A stretch of 64,000 nt of DNA from Arthrobacter subterraneus (GCF_900099735.1 NZ_FNDT01000003.1:124001-188000), one strand, 5' to 3'. Positions 28,171 through 36,678 are shown, numbered from the stretch's first letter. Notes: a model not told the origin generated them from the letters alone. Translations and numbers: made by a program.

Positions 28171-29732
28171 GACGCACTCCTGAAGATGATGGGGCTGCCG
28201 ACCGTAGCGGAAGCGCCAGGATAGTCGGCACGATAGTGGGCTCCCCGCGACTCTGTCCGCACAAGGGCCGCCGACGCGATAAGACGTGAACAGAGCAACA
28301 GATTGGCGGTCTCTCGAGCCGCGAGCCCGGACCCGGTTGAATGCCACTGGGCCAACTGCTTGGAAGCCACGCGAAGCCCGGCGTCCTCACGGACAATGGA
28401 GACGTGCTCGGACATCACCCGACGCAGAGCGTCACGGTCAGCCTCGTCCACCCCCGGCGGCAACGCCAGCGCCTCAGCCCGGACGGTCGGCCAGGCCAAA
28501 GCAGGGGTGACAATCGCGCCCGCCGCCCGCGCGCCGAACACCAGCCCTTCGAGCAGCGAGTTCGATGCCAGCCGGTTGGCCCCATGAACCCCGGTCCGCG
28601 CAGCCTCACCGACGGCATACAGTCCGGGCAGGGACGTACGCCCGAAGGTATCCGTCACCACTCCACCCATCCAGTAGTGCGCCGCCGGGACAACCGGCAG
28701 GAGGTCGTGTGCCCACTCGAACCCGGACTGCCGGGTCACCGCCGACAGGGAGGGAAAGCGACGGGTGAGGAATTCCGTTCCGAACATGGTCGCGTCAAGG
28801 AAGACCTCCGCCTCGCCGGTGCGCGCGAGGTGCAGTGCAATGCTTCGGGAGACCACGTCGCGGGGCGCGAGCTCACCGTCCGGGTGGTACTCATCCATGA
28901 ATCGCTTGCCCGTGCCGTCGCGCAGCACAGCTCCTTCGCCACGGACGGCCTCCGAGATGAGCGGATGCCCGGAAACGTTGAGGGCGGTGGGATGGAACTG
29001 GAAGAACTCAAGATCGGCCACGGCTGCACCGGCGCGAAACGCTGCAGCAACGCCGTCGCCGGTGGCAACTGACGGATTGGTGCTGTGCTGGAAAATTCCT
29101 CCCGCACCGCCGGATGCAAGCACGACGGCGTCGGCTGCCACCGTCTCCTGCCGACCGTTCCAAAGGACGACGACGCCGGTCACCTGCCCCTCGACCACCA
29201 CCAGGTCACTGGCGAAGGCATACTCGTGCAGAGTGATGCCCGGGTCTCGTCTGGCGGCCCGAATCAGCGGCGCGGCGATTCCCGCTCCGGTAGCGTCACC
29301 CCCGATGTGCAGGATTCGCGACGCTGCATGCGCGGCTTCCCGTCCGAGGGCCAGTGCGCCGCCGGGAGTGCGGTCGAAAAGCGCTCCCAGGGTCACCAGA
29401 CGCTCGATCGCTTCCCCCGCTTCGGAGCAGAGCACCCGCACCGCAGCTTCGTCACAATGGCCGGCTCCCGCTGCGAGGGTGTCCGCGACGTGAAGCTCTG
29501 TACTGTCACCACCCGGAACCGCACCGGAGTCCGCAGCGCCGTCGGGACGATCGAAGCCGGTGAAGCCCTCACTGCCCTGCAGCACGGCGGCAATACCGCC
29601 CTGGGCGTACCAGGTATTAGTGTCGGCAAGAGCGCCCTTGGCAAGAACCGTAACCTGCACATCCGACCTCCGGCGCAGCTCCAGCGCTGTGAACAGCCCC
29701 GCGATGCCGCTGCCGATTACCAGGACATGCAT
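28167..29732 (-). CDS. nadB: L-aspartate oxidase
   Basis: FAD enzyme that oxidises L-aspartate to iminoaspartate, which NadA condenses into quinolinate. 521 residues. The ATG at 29732 overlaps the nadA stop by one base (TGATG). FAD-binding N-terminus VLVIGSGIAGLFTALELR; FHPTALNVSGHPLISEAVRG and GAVLRDGTGKRFMDEYH form the active-site region; the capping segment TSLPGLYAVGEAARTGVHG is typical. Product and cofactor are as known for the family. Confidence 0.96.
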   Translation of the reverse strand: MHVLVIGSGIAGLFTALELRRRSDVQVTVLAKGALADTNTWYAQGGIAAVLQGSEGFTGFDRPDGAADSGAVPGGDSTELHVADTLAAGAGHCDEAAVRVLCSEAGEAIERLVTLGALFDRTPGGALALGREAAHAASRILHIGGDATGAGIAAPLIRAARRDPGITLHEYAFASDLVVVEGQVTGVVVLWNGRQETVAADAVVLASGGAGGIFQHSTNPSVATGDGVAAAFRAGAAVADLEFFQFHPTALNVSGHPLISEAVRGEGAVLRDGTGKRFMDEYHPDGELAPRDVVSRSIALHLARTGEAEVFLDATMFGTEFLTRRFPSLSAVTRQSGFEWAHDLLPVVPAAHYWMGGVVTDTFGRTSLPGLYAVGEAARTGVHGANRLASNSLLEGLVFGARAAGAIVTPALAWPTVRAEALALPPGVDEADRDALRRVMSEHVSIVREDAGLRVASKQLAQWHSTGSGLAARETANLLLCSRLIASAALVRTESRGAHYRADYPGASATVGSPIIFRSAS

Positions 29733-31033
29733 CACGGCCTGGCCGCCAGCATCCGCTCAAGTGCCACCCGGGCGTGGTTCGCCACGTCGGTCTCCACCAC
29801 GATCCGGTTGCGCACTTCACCGGCGACGAGGCCCTCGAGCACCCAGGCCAGATACCCCGGGTGGATCCGGTACATCGTGGAGCATGGGCAGATCACCGGG
29901 TCGAGGCAAAAGATGGTGTGCTCGGGGAACTCGGCCGCAAGCCTGTTCACCATGTTGATCTCCGTGCCCACCGCGAAGGTTGTCCCCGGTGCTGCCGCTG
30001 CGATGGCCTTGCGGATGTAGTCGGTCGAACCCGCCTCATCCGCAGCGTCCACCACGGGCATCGGGCATTCCGGGTGAACAATGACCCGGACGCCGGGAAA
30101 CTCAGCCCGGGCCTTTTCGATCTGATTGACGGTGAAACGCTTGTGCACGGAGCAGAAGCCGTGCCAAAGAATCACCCGTGAGTCCAGCAGCTCCTGCTCG
30201 GTATTGCCGCCGAGCACCTTGTGCGGATTCCACATGGGCATCTCGGTGAGGGGCACACCCATGGCCTTGGCTGTGTTGCGGCCCAGATGCTGGTCCGGGA
30301 AGAAGAGCACCCGCTGACCTCGCTCGAACGCCCACTCAAGCACCGTGGCAGCATTCGATGAGGTGCAGACGATCCCGCCGTTACGCCCGCAGAATGCCTT
30401 GAGCGCAGCCGAGGAATTCATGTAGGTGACCGGGATCACCGGAAGCCGTCCGCCGTCGTCGGGCTCTGTTCCGAAAAGCTCCTCCAGCTGCTCCCAGCAG
30501 TCTTCCACCGAGTCGGCGTCCGCCATATCCGCCATCGAACACCCCGCAGCGAGATTCGGCAGGATGACGTTCTGCTCCGGCCTGGACAGGATGTCAGCGG
30601 TTTCAGCCATGAAGTGCACGCCGCAGAACACAATGGCGTCGGCATCCGGACGGGTGAGCGCCGCATTGGCTAGCTGGAACGAATCACCCACGAAGTCCGC
30701 ATGCTTGACCACCTCGTCACGCTGATAAAAATGACCGAGAATCACCAGCCGGTCCCCAAGCGTTTCCTTGGCGGCCAGGATGCGGGCCTCCAGCTCCTCG
30801 TCGCCGGCGAGCCGGTACTCCTCCGGCAGCTCGCCCTGGCGCGGCGTGGAAGCCGGAGCAACATCCTGCATGGAAGCTCCGGGGCCGTAATCAGGGGCGG
30901 CGTCGGGTCCGGCAGGAAGATCGAACTCCCAGGGCCCCCGGGCGAGGTCCGGGCTGCAGGTACCGCCCCGGACAACAGAGCGCTCCGCGTCCTCGCGGGT
31001 GATGAGCTGGATGGCGGTATTAATGCTCGTCAT
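29732..31033 (-). CDS. nadA: Quinolinate synthase A
   Basis: 4Fe-4S enzyme that joins iminoaspartate and dihydroxyacetone phosphate to make quinolinate. 433 residues from the ATG at 31033. It is the longer actinobacterial type, with an N-terminal extension of about 90 residues. Cluster cysteines are expected in VFCGVHFMAETADIL, GIVCTSSNAATVLEW and the C-terminal CLDPVICPCSTMYRIHP. Also seen are FPDQHLGRNTAKAMG and VHPECPMPVVDAADEAGSTD. It is the first biosynthetic gene of the operon, 63 bases after nrtR. Confidence 0.96.
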   Translation of the reverse strand: MTSINTAIQLITREDAERSVVRGGTCSPDLARGPWEFDLPAGPDAAPDYGPGASMQDVAPASTPRQGELPEEYRLAGDEELEARILAAKETLGDRLVILGHFYQRDEVVKHADFVGDSFQLANAALTRPDADAIVFCGVHFMAETADILSRPEQNVILPNLAAGCSMADMADADSVEDCWEQLEELFGTEPDDGGRLPVIPVTYMNSSAALKAFCGRNGGIVCTSSNAATVLEWAFERGQRVLFFPDQHLGRNTAKAMGVPLTEMPMWNPHKVLGGNTEQELLDSRVILWHGFCSVHKRFTVNQIEKARAEFPGVRVIVHPECPMPVVDAADEAGSTDYIRKAIAAAAPGTTFAVGTEINMVNRLAAEFPEHTIFCLDPVICPCSTMYRIHPGYLAWVLEGLVAGEVRNRIVVETDVANHARVALERMLAARP

Positions 31034-31096
31034 GGGATTCTCCCTGGTTGAAGCGGGCTGGAAGCCGATGGGTAGTGGGCGGGATACGGAACGGAA

Positions 31097-31819
31097 TCAT
31101 GGTGCACGCACGGCTTGCGACTGCCGGGTGCTGCCGTCCGGCACCGGCCCGGCGTAGCGGTACAGCCGTGGCGGGCGGTGGCGGGTACCGGTGAGGTACT
31201 CGTCCGTGGCTTCGATGTGGGGCGTTGCACGGAGCTGCCGGCGGAAATTCGCGGGGTCAAGTTGCTTGTCCAGCACGGCTTCATAGACTTCACGGACCTG
31301 GGCGAGGGTAAAGCGCTCACCCAGCAGGTGATACGCGATGGAGCCGTACTCCATCTTGTTGCGCAGCCTCCAGAGCGCATACTCCACGATGTCGTTGTGG
31401 TCGAAGGCGAGCCGCTCAAGCCGATCCGCACGGAACCACCGAACATTCTCGGACTCACGGGTCAGCTCCGCCTCATCGGGCTGCACGAGCGCCCAGTAGA
31501 CGATCGAAACCAGACGCTGGCCGACCGAACGGTGCAGCCCTCCGAAGGCGTAGAGCTGCTCGAGGTAACGCGGCGCCAGTCCCGTGGTCTCAAGAAGGTT
31601 GCGAGACGCCGCGTCCTGCAGCGACTCGGAGGGAGCCAGGGGCCCGCCGGGGAGCGCCCATTGGCCGAGGTATGGCTGGCGGATACGCCGCACCAGCGGA
31701 AGCCAAAGCGTCGGGCGTCCCGAAGCCTCGCTGGGACGCAGACCGAAAATCACTGTAGAAATCGCCAACGACGGCGGCTCCTGGCTGCGCTCGCTGACGT
31801 TTGCTGACGTGGGACTCAC
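31097..31819 (-). CDS. NrtR-type Nudix transcriptional regulator of NAD synthesis
   Basis: 240 residues with an N-terminal Nudix domain and a C-terminal winged helix (MEYGSIAYHLLGERFTLAQV, then DPANFRRQL), the NrtR architecture. In known NrtR repressors the Nudix domain binds ADP-ribose and relieves repression. The Nudix box here reads GGPLAPSESLQDAASRNLLE followed by TTGL. The central Arg-Glu becomes Arg-Asn and the Glu-Glu pair becomes Glu-Thr, so hydrolysis is probably lost and only sensing kept. It is the first gene of the nrtR-nadA-nadB-nadC-nifS run, which it probably controls. A dyad upstream is the candidate operator. Confidence 0.88.
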   Translation of the reverse strand: MSPTSANVSERSQEPPSLAISTVIFGLRPSEASGRPTLWLPLVRRIRQPYLGQWALPGGPLAPSESLQDAASRNLLETTGLAPRYLEQLYAFGGLHRSVGQRLVSIVYWALVQPDEAELTRESENVRWFRADRLERLAFDHNDIVEYALWRLRNKMEYGSIAYHLLGERFTLAQVREVYEAVLDKQLDPANFRRQLRATPHIEATDEYLTGTRHRPPRLYRYAGPVPDGSTRQSQAVRAP

Positions 31820-31884
31820 CCTGACACCCCCCTTCCGCAGATCCGTGTGGTGCCATCCTGGCGCCCTACCGAGGACTTAGAGTC

Positions 31885-31906
31885 GTTATGACTATAACTA
31901 ATTCTA
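31885..31906 (-). promoter_or_regulatory. nrtR-nadABC promoter with candidate NrtR operator
   Basis: The dyad GTTAT-GACT-ATAAC (31885-31898) lies at the probable start site of the nrtR operon. On the minus strand TAGAAT (31906 to 31901) serves as a -10 box and TTGCGC, 19 bases upstream, as a weak -35. A repressor bound at the dyad would cover the start site. Assignment to NrtR is by position, not by a matched consensus. Confidence 0.55.
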
Positions 31907-32172
31907 GCGTGCCCCTCCTGCCGGAGCGCAATTTGCCGGGTGCATGACGCCCGGTACACCATGATCCTGAGTGTTAAGTGGGAATTTCCGGGCCCGATTT
32001 GCACCCCGGGGGAAGCGGTGACTAAAGTCACACGCGTTGGCCACTGCTGGCCGGGCGGCGAAGACCTGTTCAATGGAGCACAGTTCTTCGCCGCATTTTC
32101 TTTTCCCGGCCCTGTGCCTTCAGGGCGCTAGAGTTCAGGAAAGCGCCGCAGCGAGGAAAACCGGGAGGAACC
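31907..32172 (+). other. Gene-free region with structured, terminator-ended segment
   Basis: Between the nrtR promoter and the hydrolase gene lie a perfect dyad GTGACT-AA-AGTCAC (32018-32031), a GGCCA-CTGC-TGGCC hairpin (about 32039-32052) and a 9-bp stem GCGGCGAAG (32055-32063) with CTTCGCCGC (32086-32094) followed by ATTTTCTTTT. This is a good intrinsic terminator on the plus strand with no gene ahead of it. A possible promoter, TTGCCG-16-TACACC, lies near 31932-31959. It could be a small RNA of about 135 bases or an attenuated leader of the hydrolase gene. TAGAGT near 32131 is a possible second promoter closer to the gene. Confidence 0.45.
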
Positions 32173-32973
32173 ATGGGACGTCACAGCGATCATCTGGTCG
32201 AGGGAACAGACCCAAGAATCCATGTAGCCGTCCATGAACCTGCGTCTCCATCAACCCTGCGGCCCATTCTGCTCCTGCACGGCTTCGCGTCCTCCGCCAA
32301 ACTCAATTGGGAAGATTCCGGCTGGGTACGCGCCCTGACTGATGCCGGGCGGAAGGTCGTCACCCTGGACCTTCCCGGCCATGGAGCAAGCGCCGCTCCC
32401 GAAGAGATGGACGCCTACTCCCCCAGCCGTATCCGTGCCGACATCCTGCAGATCCTGCTCGATGAACACGTCCGTCCGCTGGCCGACGGCCGGCCGGAGA
32501 CGGGTGTCGACATCATCGGCTACTCCCTCGGGTCACGGCTGGCCTGGGAGTTCGGCGCAACCCAACCTGAACTCGTACACCGGATGGTGCTCGGCGGACC
32601 GGGAAGCGGCGATCCCCTTGCGGCATTCGACCTTGCGGCCGCCCAGCGTTTCCTCGCCGATGGGACCCCCATCGCGGATGAGTCAACCGCCAACCTGCTC
32701 CGGATGGCACAGCTTGTTCCCACCAATGACGTCTTTGCGTTGCTCACCATGGTGGAAGCGATCAAACGGGAGCCGTTTGTCCCGGCGGACGCGGTGCCGC
32801 ACATGCCGCTTCTCCTGGTGGCCGGGGAGGAAGATGAACGTGCGCGGACACTGCCGGAACTTGCAGGACTGAGCGGGAATGCCGAGGTGCTCTGGCTGCC
32901 CGGCCGCACTCACTCGAACGCCGTGACCGCCCGAGCTTTCAAGAACGCAGCGATCGAATTCCTCGCTGCGTAA
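32173..32973 (+). CDS. Alpha/beta hydrolase
   Basis: 266 residues from the ATG at 32173, with GGAGGAACC upstream. Motifs: LLLHGFASSAKLNWEDSGWV (oxyanion), LDLPGHGASAAPE, nucleophile elbow DIIGYSLGSRLAWE (Ser in GYSLG), VAGEEDERARTL (acid region) and His in GRTHSNAVTARAF. The triad is complete. Soluble, no signal peptide. It has no close similarity I can name to an enzyme of known substrate. It stands alone between the structured intergenic region and the protein kinase gene. Confidence 0.87.
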   Translation: MGRHSDHLVEGTDPRIHVAVHEPASPSTLRPILLLHGFASSAKLNWEDSGWVRALTDAGRKVVTLDLPGHGASAAPEEMDAYSPSRIRADILQILLDEHVRPLADGRPETGVDIIGYSLGSRLAWEFGATQPELVHRMVLGGPGSGDPLAAFDLAAAQRFLADGTPIADESTANLLRMAQLVPTNDVFALLTMVEAIKREPFVPADAVPHMPLLLVAGEEDERARTLPELAGLSGNAEVLWLPGRTHSNAVTARAFKNAAIEFLAA

Positions 32974-33034
32974 CAATTGCCGAACTTTTGATCGCCGGCG
33001 TAGTGGGGTGTCTTCCGCAGTGCCTCACACAAGG

Positions 33035-33069
33035 TAGAATGGTTGAGGTGATCAGCATGCTTATCACCT
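33035..33069 (+). promoter_or_regulatory. Kinase promoter and 5'-UTR hairpin
   Basis: TAGAAT (33035-33040) is a good -10 box. Immediately after it, 7-bp arms AGGTGAT (33046-33052) and ATCACCT (33063-33069) form an inverted repeat that would lie at the very start of the kinase mRNA, or act as an operator. Confidence 0.45.
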
Positions 33070-33110
33070 GCTCCTCACCCTCATAACTTCTTTCTCCCCG
33101 GAGGTCTCGC

Positions 33111-34073
33111 GTGGATGAACTCCTGGCCGAGCGGTACCAACCCATTGAGTTGATCGGTACCGGCGGCGCAGCATCGGTGTTTCGGGCACTGGACCGAAAC
33201 CTCGGCCGGGACGTGGCAATCAAGGTCTTCAACCCCACCACCTCCGATGATGATGACTACCGCCGCCAGCATACGGAAACGATGCTGTTGTCCACCCTGA
33301 ACCATCCGGGACTGGTAACGCTGCACGATGCCGGCCTCCAGAATGACGGCAACGGCAAGACCACCAGCTTTCTGGTGATGGAACTGGTGGACGGCCTTGA
33401 TTTGCGCAAGCTCCTCAAGTCCGGGCCGCTGCCCTCCGAACATGTGGCCCAGCTCGGCGCCGACCTGGCGGACGCCCTGGCATACATCCACTCGCAGGGC
33501 GTCATTCACCGCGATGTGAAGCCGGCGAACATCCTGATGTACCACTCCGGCGAGCAGGACACCCGGCTGTATCCCAAGCTCACCGATTTCGGCATTGCCC
33601 GCATGGTTGAAGCGACGCACTCCACAGCACACGGCGCCACCATCGGCACCGCCAACTACCTGAGCCCCGAGCAGGCCGAGGGGACGCGCGTCGAGCCCAG
33701 CTCCGATATCTACTCGCTTGGGCTGGTACTCCTCGAATGCCTGACCGGCGAGAAGGCATTTCCCGGTCCTGTTGTCGAGGCCGCCGTGGCCAGGTTGCTA
33801 CGGGACCCCGAGGTGCCCGAATCCCTCGGCGCCGACTGGGTCAGCCTCCTCACCCGCATGACGGCCAGGGACCCGCAGGCCCGCCCGGACGCACATGAGG
33901 TGGCTCTTGCGCTCCGAGTGGGAAGCGACAAGGACGACGACGGCGCGGTAACCCTCAACCTGCCCACCCCGGACGATGCCCAGGCGGACACTCCTGACGT
34001 GAGCACCGGAGGGGTCACGACCGGAAACGTCCACATCCCCGCACCGCCGTCGCGGGCACCGTCCCTGGGCTAG
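33111..34073 (+). CDS. Serine/threonine protein kinase (Hanks type), soluble
   Basis: 320 residues. GTG start at 33111 after CCGGAGGT. Complete kinase domain: Gly-rich loop LIGTGGAASVFRALD, VAIKVF lysine, catalytic loop HRDVKPANIL, TDFGIARM, and NYLSPEQAEG in the activation segment, ending near residue 270. A Thr- and Pro-rich tail of about 50 residues follows. There is no membrane segment or PASTA domain, so it is not a PknB-type cell-wall sensor; it should be cytosolic. Targets unknown. The gene end lies in a 16-base triplication. Confidence 0.93.
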   Translation: MDELLAERYQPIELIGTGGAASVFRALDRNLGRDVAIKVFNPTTSDDDDYRRQHTETMLLSTLNHPGLVTLHDAGLQNDGNGKTTSFLVMELVDGLDLRKLLKSGPLPSEHVAQLGADLADALAYIHSQGVIHRDVKPANILMYHSGEQDTRLYPKLTDFGIARMVEATHSTAHGATIGTANYLSPEQAEGTRVEPSSDIYSLGLVLLECLTGEKAFPGPVVEAAVARLLRDPEVPESLGADWVSLLTRMTARDPQARPDAHEVALALRVGSDKDDDGAVTLNLPTPDDAQADTPDVSTGGVTTGNVHIPAPPSRAPSLG

Positions 34074-34114
34074 CTTCGGATCGGGCTAGCTCCGGATCGG
34101 GCTAGCTCCGGAAT
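34067..34114. repeat. 16-bp unit repeated three times across the kinase stop codon
   Basis: Units at 34067-34082, 34083-34098 and 34099-34114 are variants of GGGCTAGCTCCGGATC. The first holds the final Gly codon and the TAG of the kinase gene. A 14-base block, TCCCTGGGCTAGCT, seen at 34062-34075 recurs at 34212-34225 over the stop of the convergent small gene, so both genes stop inside the palindrome GCTAGC. Confidence 0.95.
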
Positions 34115-34163
34115 GCCTGAGCCCGGCGGAAACCTGGTTCGGGCAATTGCGGCCCTTAACCCA

Positions 34164-34191
34164 GAGTCCGGGGCGCCTCGGCCCCGGACTC
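34164..34191. terminator. Bidirectional hairpin between kinase and convergent small gene
   Basis: Perfect 11-bp stem, arms 34164-34174 and 34181-34191, with a 6-base loop. There is no T-run on either side. Its position between convergent genes suits a shared terminator. Confidence 0.6.
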
Positions 34192-34219
34192 ATCCGTCTG
34201 CACTCGTTCTTTCCCTGGG

Positions 34220-34384
34220 CTAGCTCTCCTCGTCGGGGTCTTCCTCGGGTTCGAAACTGCTCGGTTCTTCAGTGGCGGTGGCCCCCACACCGTCATCCGT
34301 ATTGGGGATCGATCCCTCCGGCTCCGTCTTGGAGGAGTCCTTCCCCTGCGCGTGCTGTTCCTGGTCGCGTGAATCACTTGTCAT
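34220..34384 (-). CDS. Small acidic protein, 54 aa
   Basis: ATG at 34384 with GGAGG six bases upstream. The product is rich in Glu, Asp, Ser, Thr and Gly with no hydrophobic core (MTSDSRDQEQHAQGKDSSKT, ending EEDPDEES), so it is probably disordered. The good ribosome site and orderly stop in a GCTAGC palindrome favour a real gene. No function can be assigned. It converges on the kinase gene. Confidence 0.6.
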   Translation of the reverse strand: MTSDSRDQEQHAQGKDSSKTEPEGSIPNTDDGVGATATEEPSSFEPEEDPDEES

Positions 34385-34593
34385 GATGACCTCCATCGTT
34401 TGGACCGGCGTTACAGTTCCGATCCTAGGGTTCGGCGGCGGCGGGCGAAAGATCCCAGTGAGCGGCTCCAGCCTCGCGGAGAGCATGAAAGAGCAGACCA
34501 GAGACGTATCCGCGCCCGGTTGCCGCTGGAATTGAACGGTACTCAGGCAATTGCGGGTCGCTTCAGGAATTCGAGTCACCGGGGAATCGCCGG

Positions 34594-35472
34594 TTACTTC
34601 AGGAACTTCGAGGTACGGCGGTCTGCAAGCTGCTTACCGCCGGTCTGGCACGTCGGACAATACTGCAGCGCGGAATCCGCGAACGAGACCTCGCGCACCG
34701 TATCACCACATACAGGACAGGGCTCGCCGGCTCTGCCGTGGACCTTCATTTCACGCCGCTTGGAGTCTTTCAACTCCTTCGCGGGCTTGCCGGCCGCCGC
34801 GGCAATAGCTGCCTCCAGGACCGAATGCATCGCAGTGTGGAGCCGGATCAGCTGCTCATCATCGAGTGTGGACGCAAGCGCAAACGGAGACAGCCGGGCA
34901 GCGTGCAGGATTTCGTCACTGTAGGCGTTGCCGATACCCGCAATGAACGACTGGTCCCGCAGTATCCCCTTCACCTGGCTGCGGTGTCCCTGCAGCATCG
35001 CGATGAATTGGTCCTGGTCCACAGTGAGCGCTTCGGGGCCCAGCCTGCTCATCCCCGGCACCTCGGAAACCTCGCGCACAAGATAAACCGCCGCCGACTT
35101 CCTGGTGCCCGCCTCAGTGAGGTCGAACCCGTAGCCGGCCGGTTCCGTGCACCTCAGCCGGAGCGCGATCGGGCTCTTCCCTGGCCGGAGAAGGGTGTCC
35201 GGCATCGAGTCGGACCACCGCAGCCACCCGGCCCGGGCAAGATGCAGAACGAGATGAAGGTCCTCCAGGCTCAGAATAAGGAATTTTCCGCGTCTGCCCA
35301 CCTCCGTGAACGCCATCCCGGAGAGGGCGGAAAGCGGCACCCCTGCCGTCTTCAGGACGGCAAAGGAGCCAAGCTGAACGTCGCGGACCCGGGCAGGCGG
35401 TGCACCGTCGTCGGGCATCAGTTTGCCCGCAAGGAACTGTGCGAGCCCCTGCACCTCAGGCATCTCCGGCAT
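34594..35472 (-). CDS. Fpg/Nei-family DNA glycosylase
   Basis: Base-excision repair glycosylase/lyase of 292 residues. The ATG at 35472 gives MPEMPEVQGLAQFLAG, with the catalytic Pro2 and Glu3 at the true N-terminus once Met is removed. GRRGKFLIL holds the conserved Lys. The H2TH region is SFIAGIGNAYSDEILHAARL. The C-terminal zinc finger CPVC...CPTC is intact. Whether it acts on 8-oxoguanine (Fpg) or oxidised pyrimidines (Nei) cannot be decided. It is divergent from the TetR gene, with 166 bases between. Confidence 0.9.
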   Translation of the reverse strand: MPEMPEVQGLAQFLAGKLMPDDGAPPARVRDVQLGSFAVLKTAGVPLSALSGMAFTEVGRRGKFLILSLEDLHLVLHLARAGWLRWSDSMPDTLLRPGKSPIALRLRCTEPAGYGFDLTEAGTRKSAAVYLVREVSEVPGMSRLGPEALTVDQDQFIAMLQGHRSQVKGILRDQSFIAGIGNAYSDEILHAARLSPFALASTLDDEQLIRLHTAMHSVLEAAIAAAAGKPAKELKDSKRREMKVHGRAGEPCPVCGDTVREVSFADSALQYCPTCQTGGKQLADRRTSKFLK

Positions 35473-35638
35473 GGCACCACGGTAGCAGCGGCAAGGGCGT
35501 CCGGGACGGCATTCGTAAATGGCAGTCGGGATGCTGTGCAGCGGGTGCAGCACCTGCCTCTGGTCTTCCATTACCGTGGAGGTGGGCGCAGCCGGGCGGA
35601 CGCTGGCCCGTATCGGGGAGGAAGCAGGCTACAGACGC

Positions 35639-36310
35639 ATGGTCAGTGCAACAGGATCATCCCGGCGCTCCGCCGGCAGGCCACTGAACCGGGTTCTGTC
35701 CCAGGAAGCGATCACCCGGGCGGCGCTGGGGCTGATCGAATCCGGCGGGTACGAGGGGCTCACCATGTCCTCCCTCGCCCGTGCTCTGAAGGTAGCGCCG
35801 TCGTCGTTGTATAACCATGTGGAATCCAAGGGCGACGTGCTCATCCTTATCCAGGACCACGTCATGAAGCAGGTGGATGTGTCCGGATTCGGGACCGAGC
35901 CCTGGGAGCCGGCGGTTCGACGGTTCGCCTGGTCCTACCGGGATGTGTTCACGCGCCATACTCCCCTCATTCCGGTGATCGCTGTCTTGCCGGTAAGCGG
36001 AGCGCCACAGACTCTGGCGGTATATGAGGCCGTCACCCGCGGATTTGAGGAGGCAGGGTGGCCTGAACCGCTGATAGTTCCGGCGATTATTGCGCTGGAG
36101 TCGTTCATCTTCGGCTCTGCATTCGATGCCACGGCACCTGAGAGCATCTTCGACTCGGGACAACTGGCAGGAAGCTATCCGCGCTTCACCGCTGCAGTGG
36201 CGGCTCAGAGAGCGGCAGCGGGCAAACCGCAGGCCGACGTAGCATTCGGGCTGGGGCTCGATTCCCTCCTCCTCGGGCTTAAGGCCCGGATGGAAGACGC
36301 CCGCAGTTAG
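35639..36310 (+). CDS. TetR/AcrR-family transcriptional regulator
   Basis: 223 residues from the ATG at 35639; an open frame extends to 35519, but the extra residues look non-coding. Helix-turn-helix region ALGLIESGGYEGLTMSSLAR, then ALKVAPSSLYNHVESKGDVL, at about residues 22-60. A helical ligand-binding domain follows. It faces the MHS-type transporter gene across a convergent junction, and a TetR-like dyad lies in that transporter's promoter, so it is the likely local regulator. Confidence 0.9.
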   Translation: MVSATGSSRRSAGRPLNRVLSQEAITRAALGLIESGGYEGLTMSSLARALKVAPSSLYNHVESKGDVLILIQDHVMKQVDVSGFGTEPWEPAVRRFAWSYRDVFTRHTPLIPVIAVLPVSGAPQTLAVYEAVTRGFEEAGWPEPLIVPAIIALESFIFGSAFDATAPESIFDSGQLAGSYPRFTAAVAAQRAAAGKPQADVAFGLGLDSLLLGLKARMEDARS

Positions 36311-36372
36311 TTGTATCGGCTGGGCCTCTCACCTCGGCTCACCGACTGCACACAAGAAAGAAACTGCACACA

Positions 36373-36423
36373 AGAAAGACCGGCTCGCGGGGCTGGGGGA
36401 ACCCAAGGCGAACCGGTCTTTCT
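36373..36423 (+). terminator. Terminator after the TetR gene
   Basis: 11-bp stem AGAAAGACCGG (36373-36383) and CCGGTCTTTCT (36413-36423) with a long GC-rich loop; the 3' arm ends in a T-rich stretch. Confidence 0.8.
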
Positions 36424-36618
36424 CGATACCGGACCCGTCAGTCCGGGGGCGGGCCCCTCGTACAAGGCCCGTCTTGCAGTTCAGTGTAGGTTCGGCTTCC
36501 GTCCGCATGCCATGGGGAGAACTACCCATGGCACTATCCATATCCCTGTGCCGCGCTATCCCTGTGCCGCGCTCCGGGGTTGCCGCCGCGCCGTCACCCA
36601 CGAGTCCTGACAGCACAA

Positions 36619-36671
36619 AGGCCGCCCCACCTGCGCTCCGTGACGATTCGGGAGAGAAGGTGGAGCGGCCT
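36619..36671 (-). terminator. Terminator after the MHS-type transporter gene
   Basis: 14-bp stem with one mismatch, arms 36619-36632 and 36658-36671, just 7 bases beyond the transporter stop. Confidence 0.75.
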
Positions 36672-36678
36672 CGGGCGG

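Larger units (their letters stand above)
36311..36678. other. Convergent intergenic region with an 18-bp tandem repeat and two hairpins
   Basis: Contains ACTGCACACAAGAAAG twice (36345-36360 and 36363-36378, period 18) overlapping the first terminator, then about 195 bases with no recognised signal, then the second terminator. No coding frame here looks real. Confidence 0.75.
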
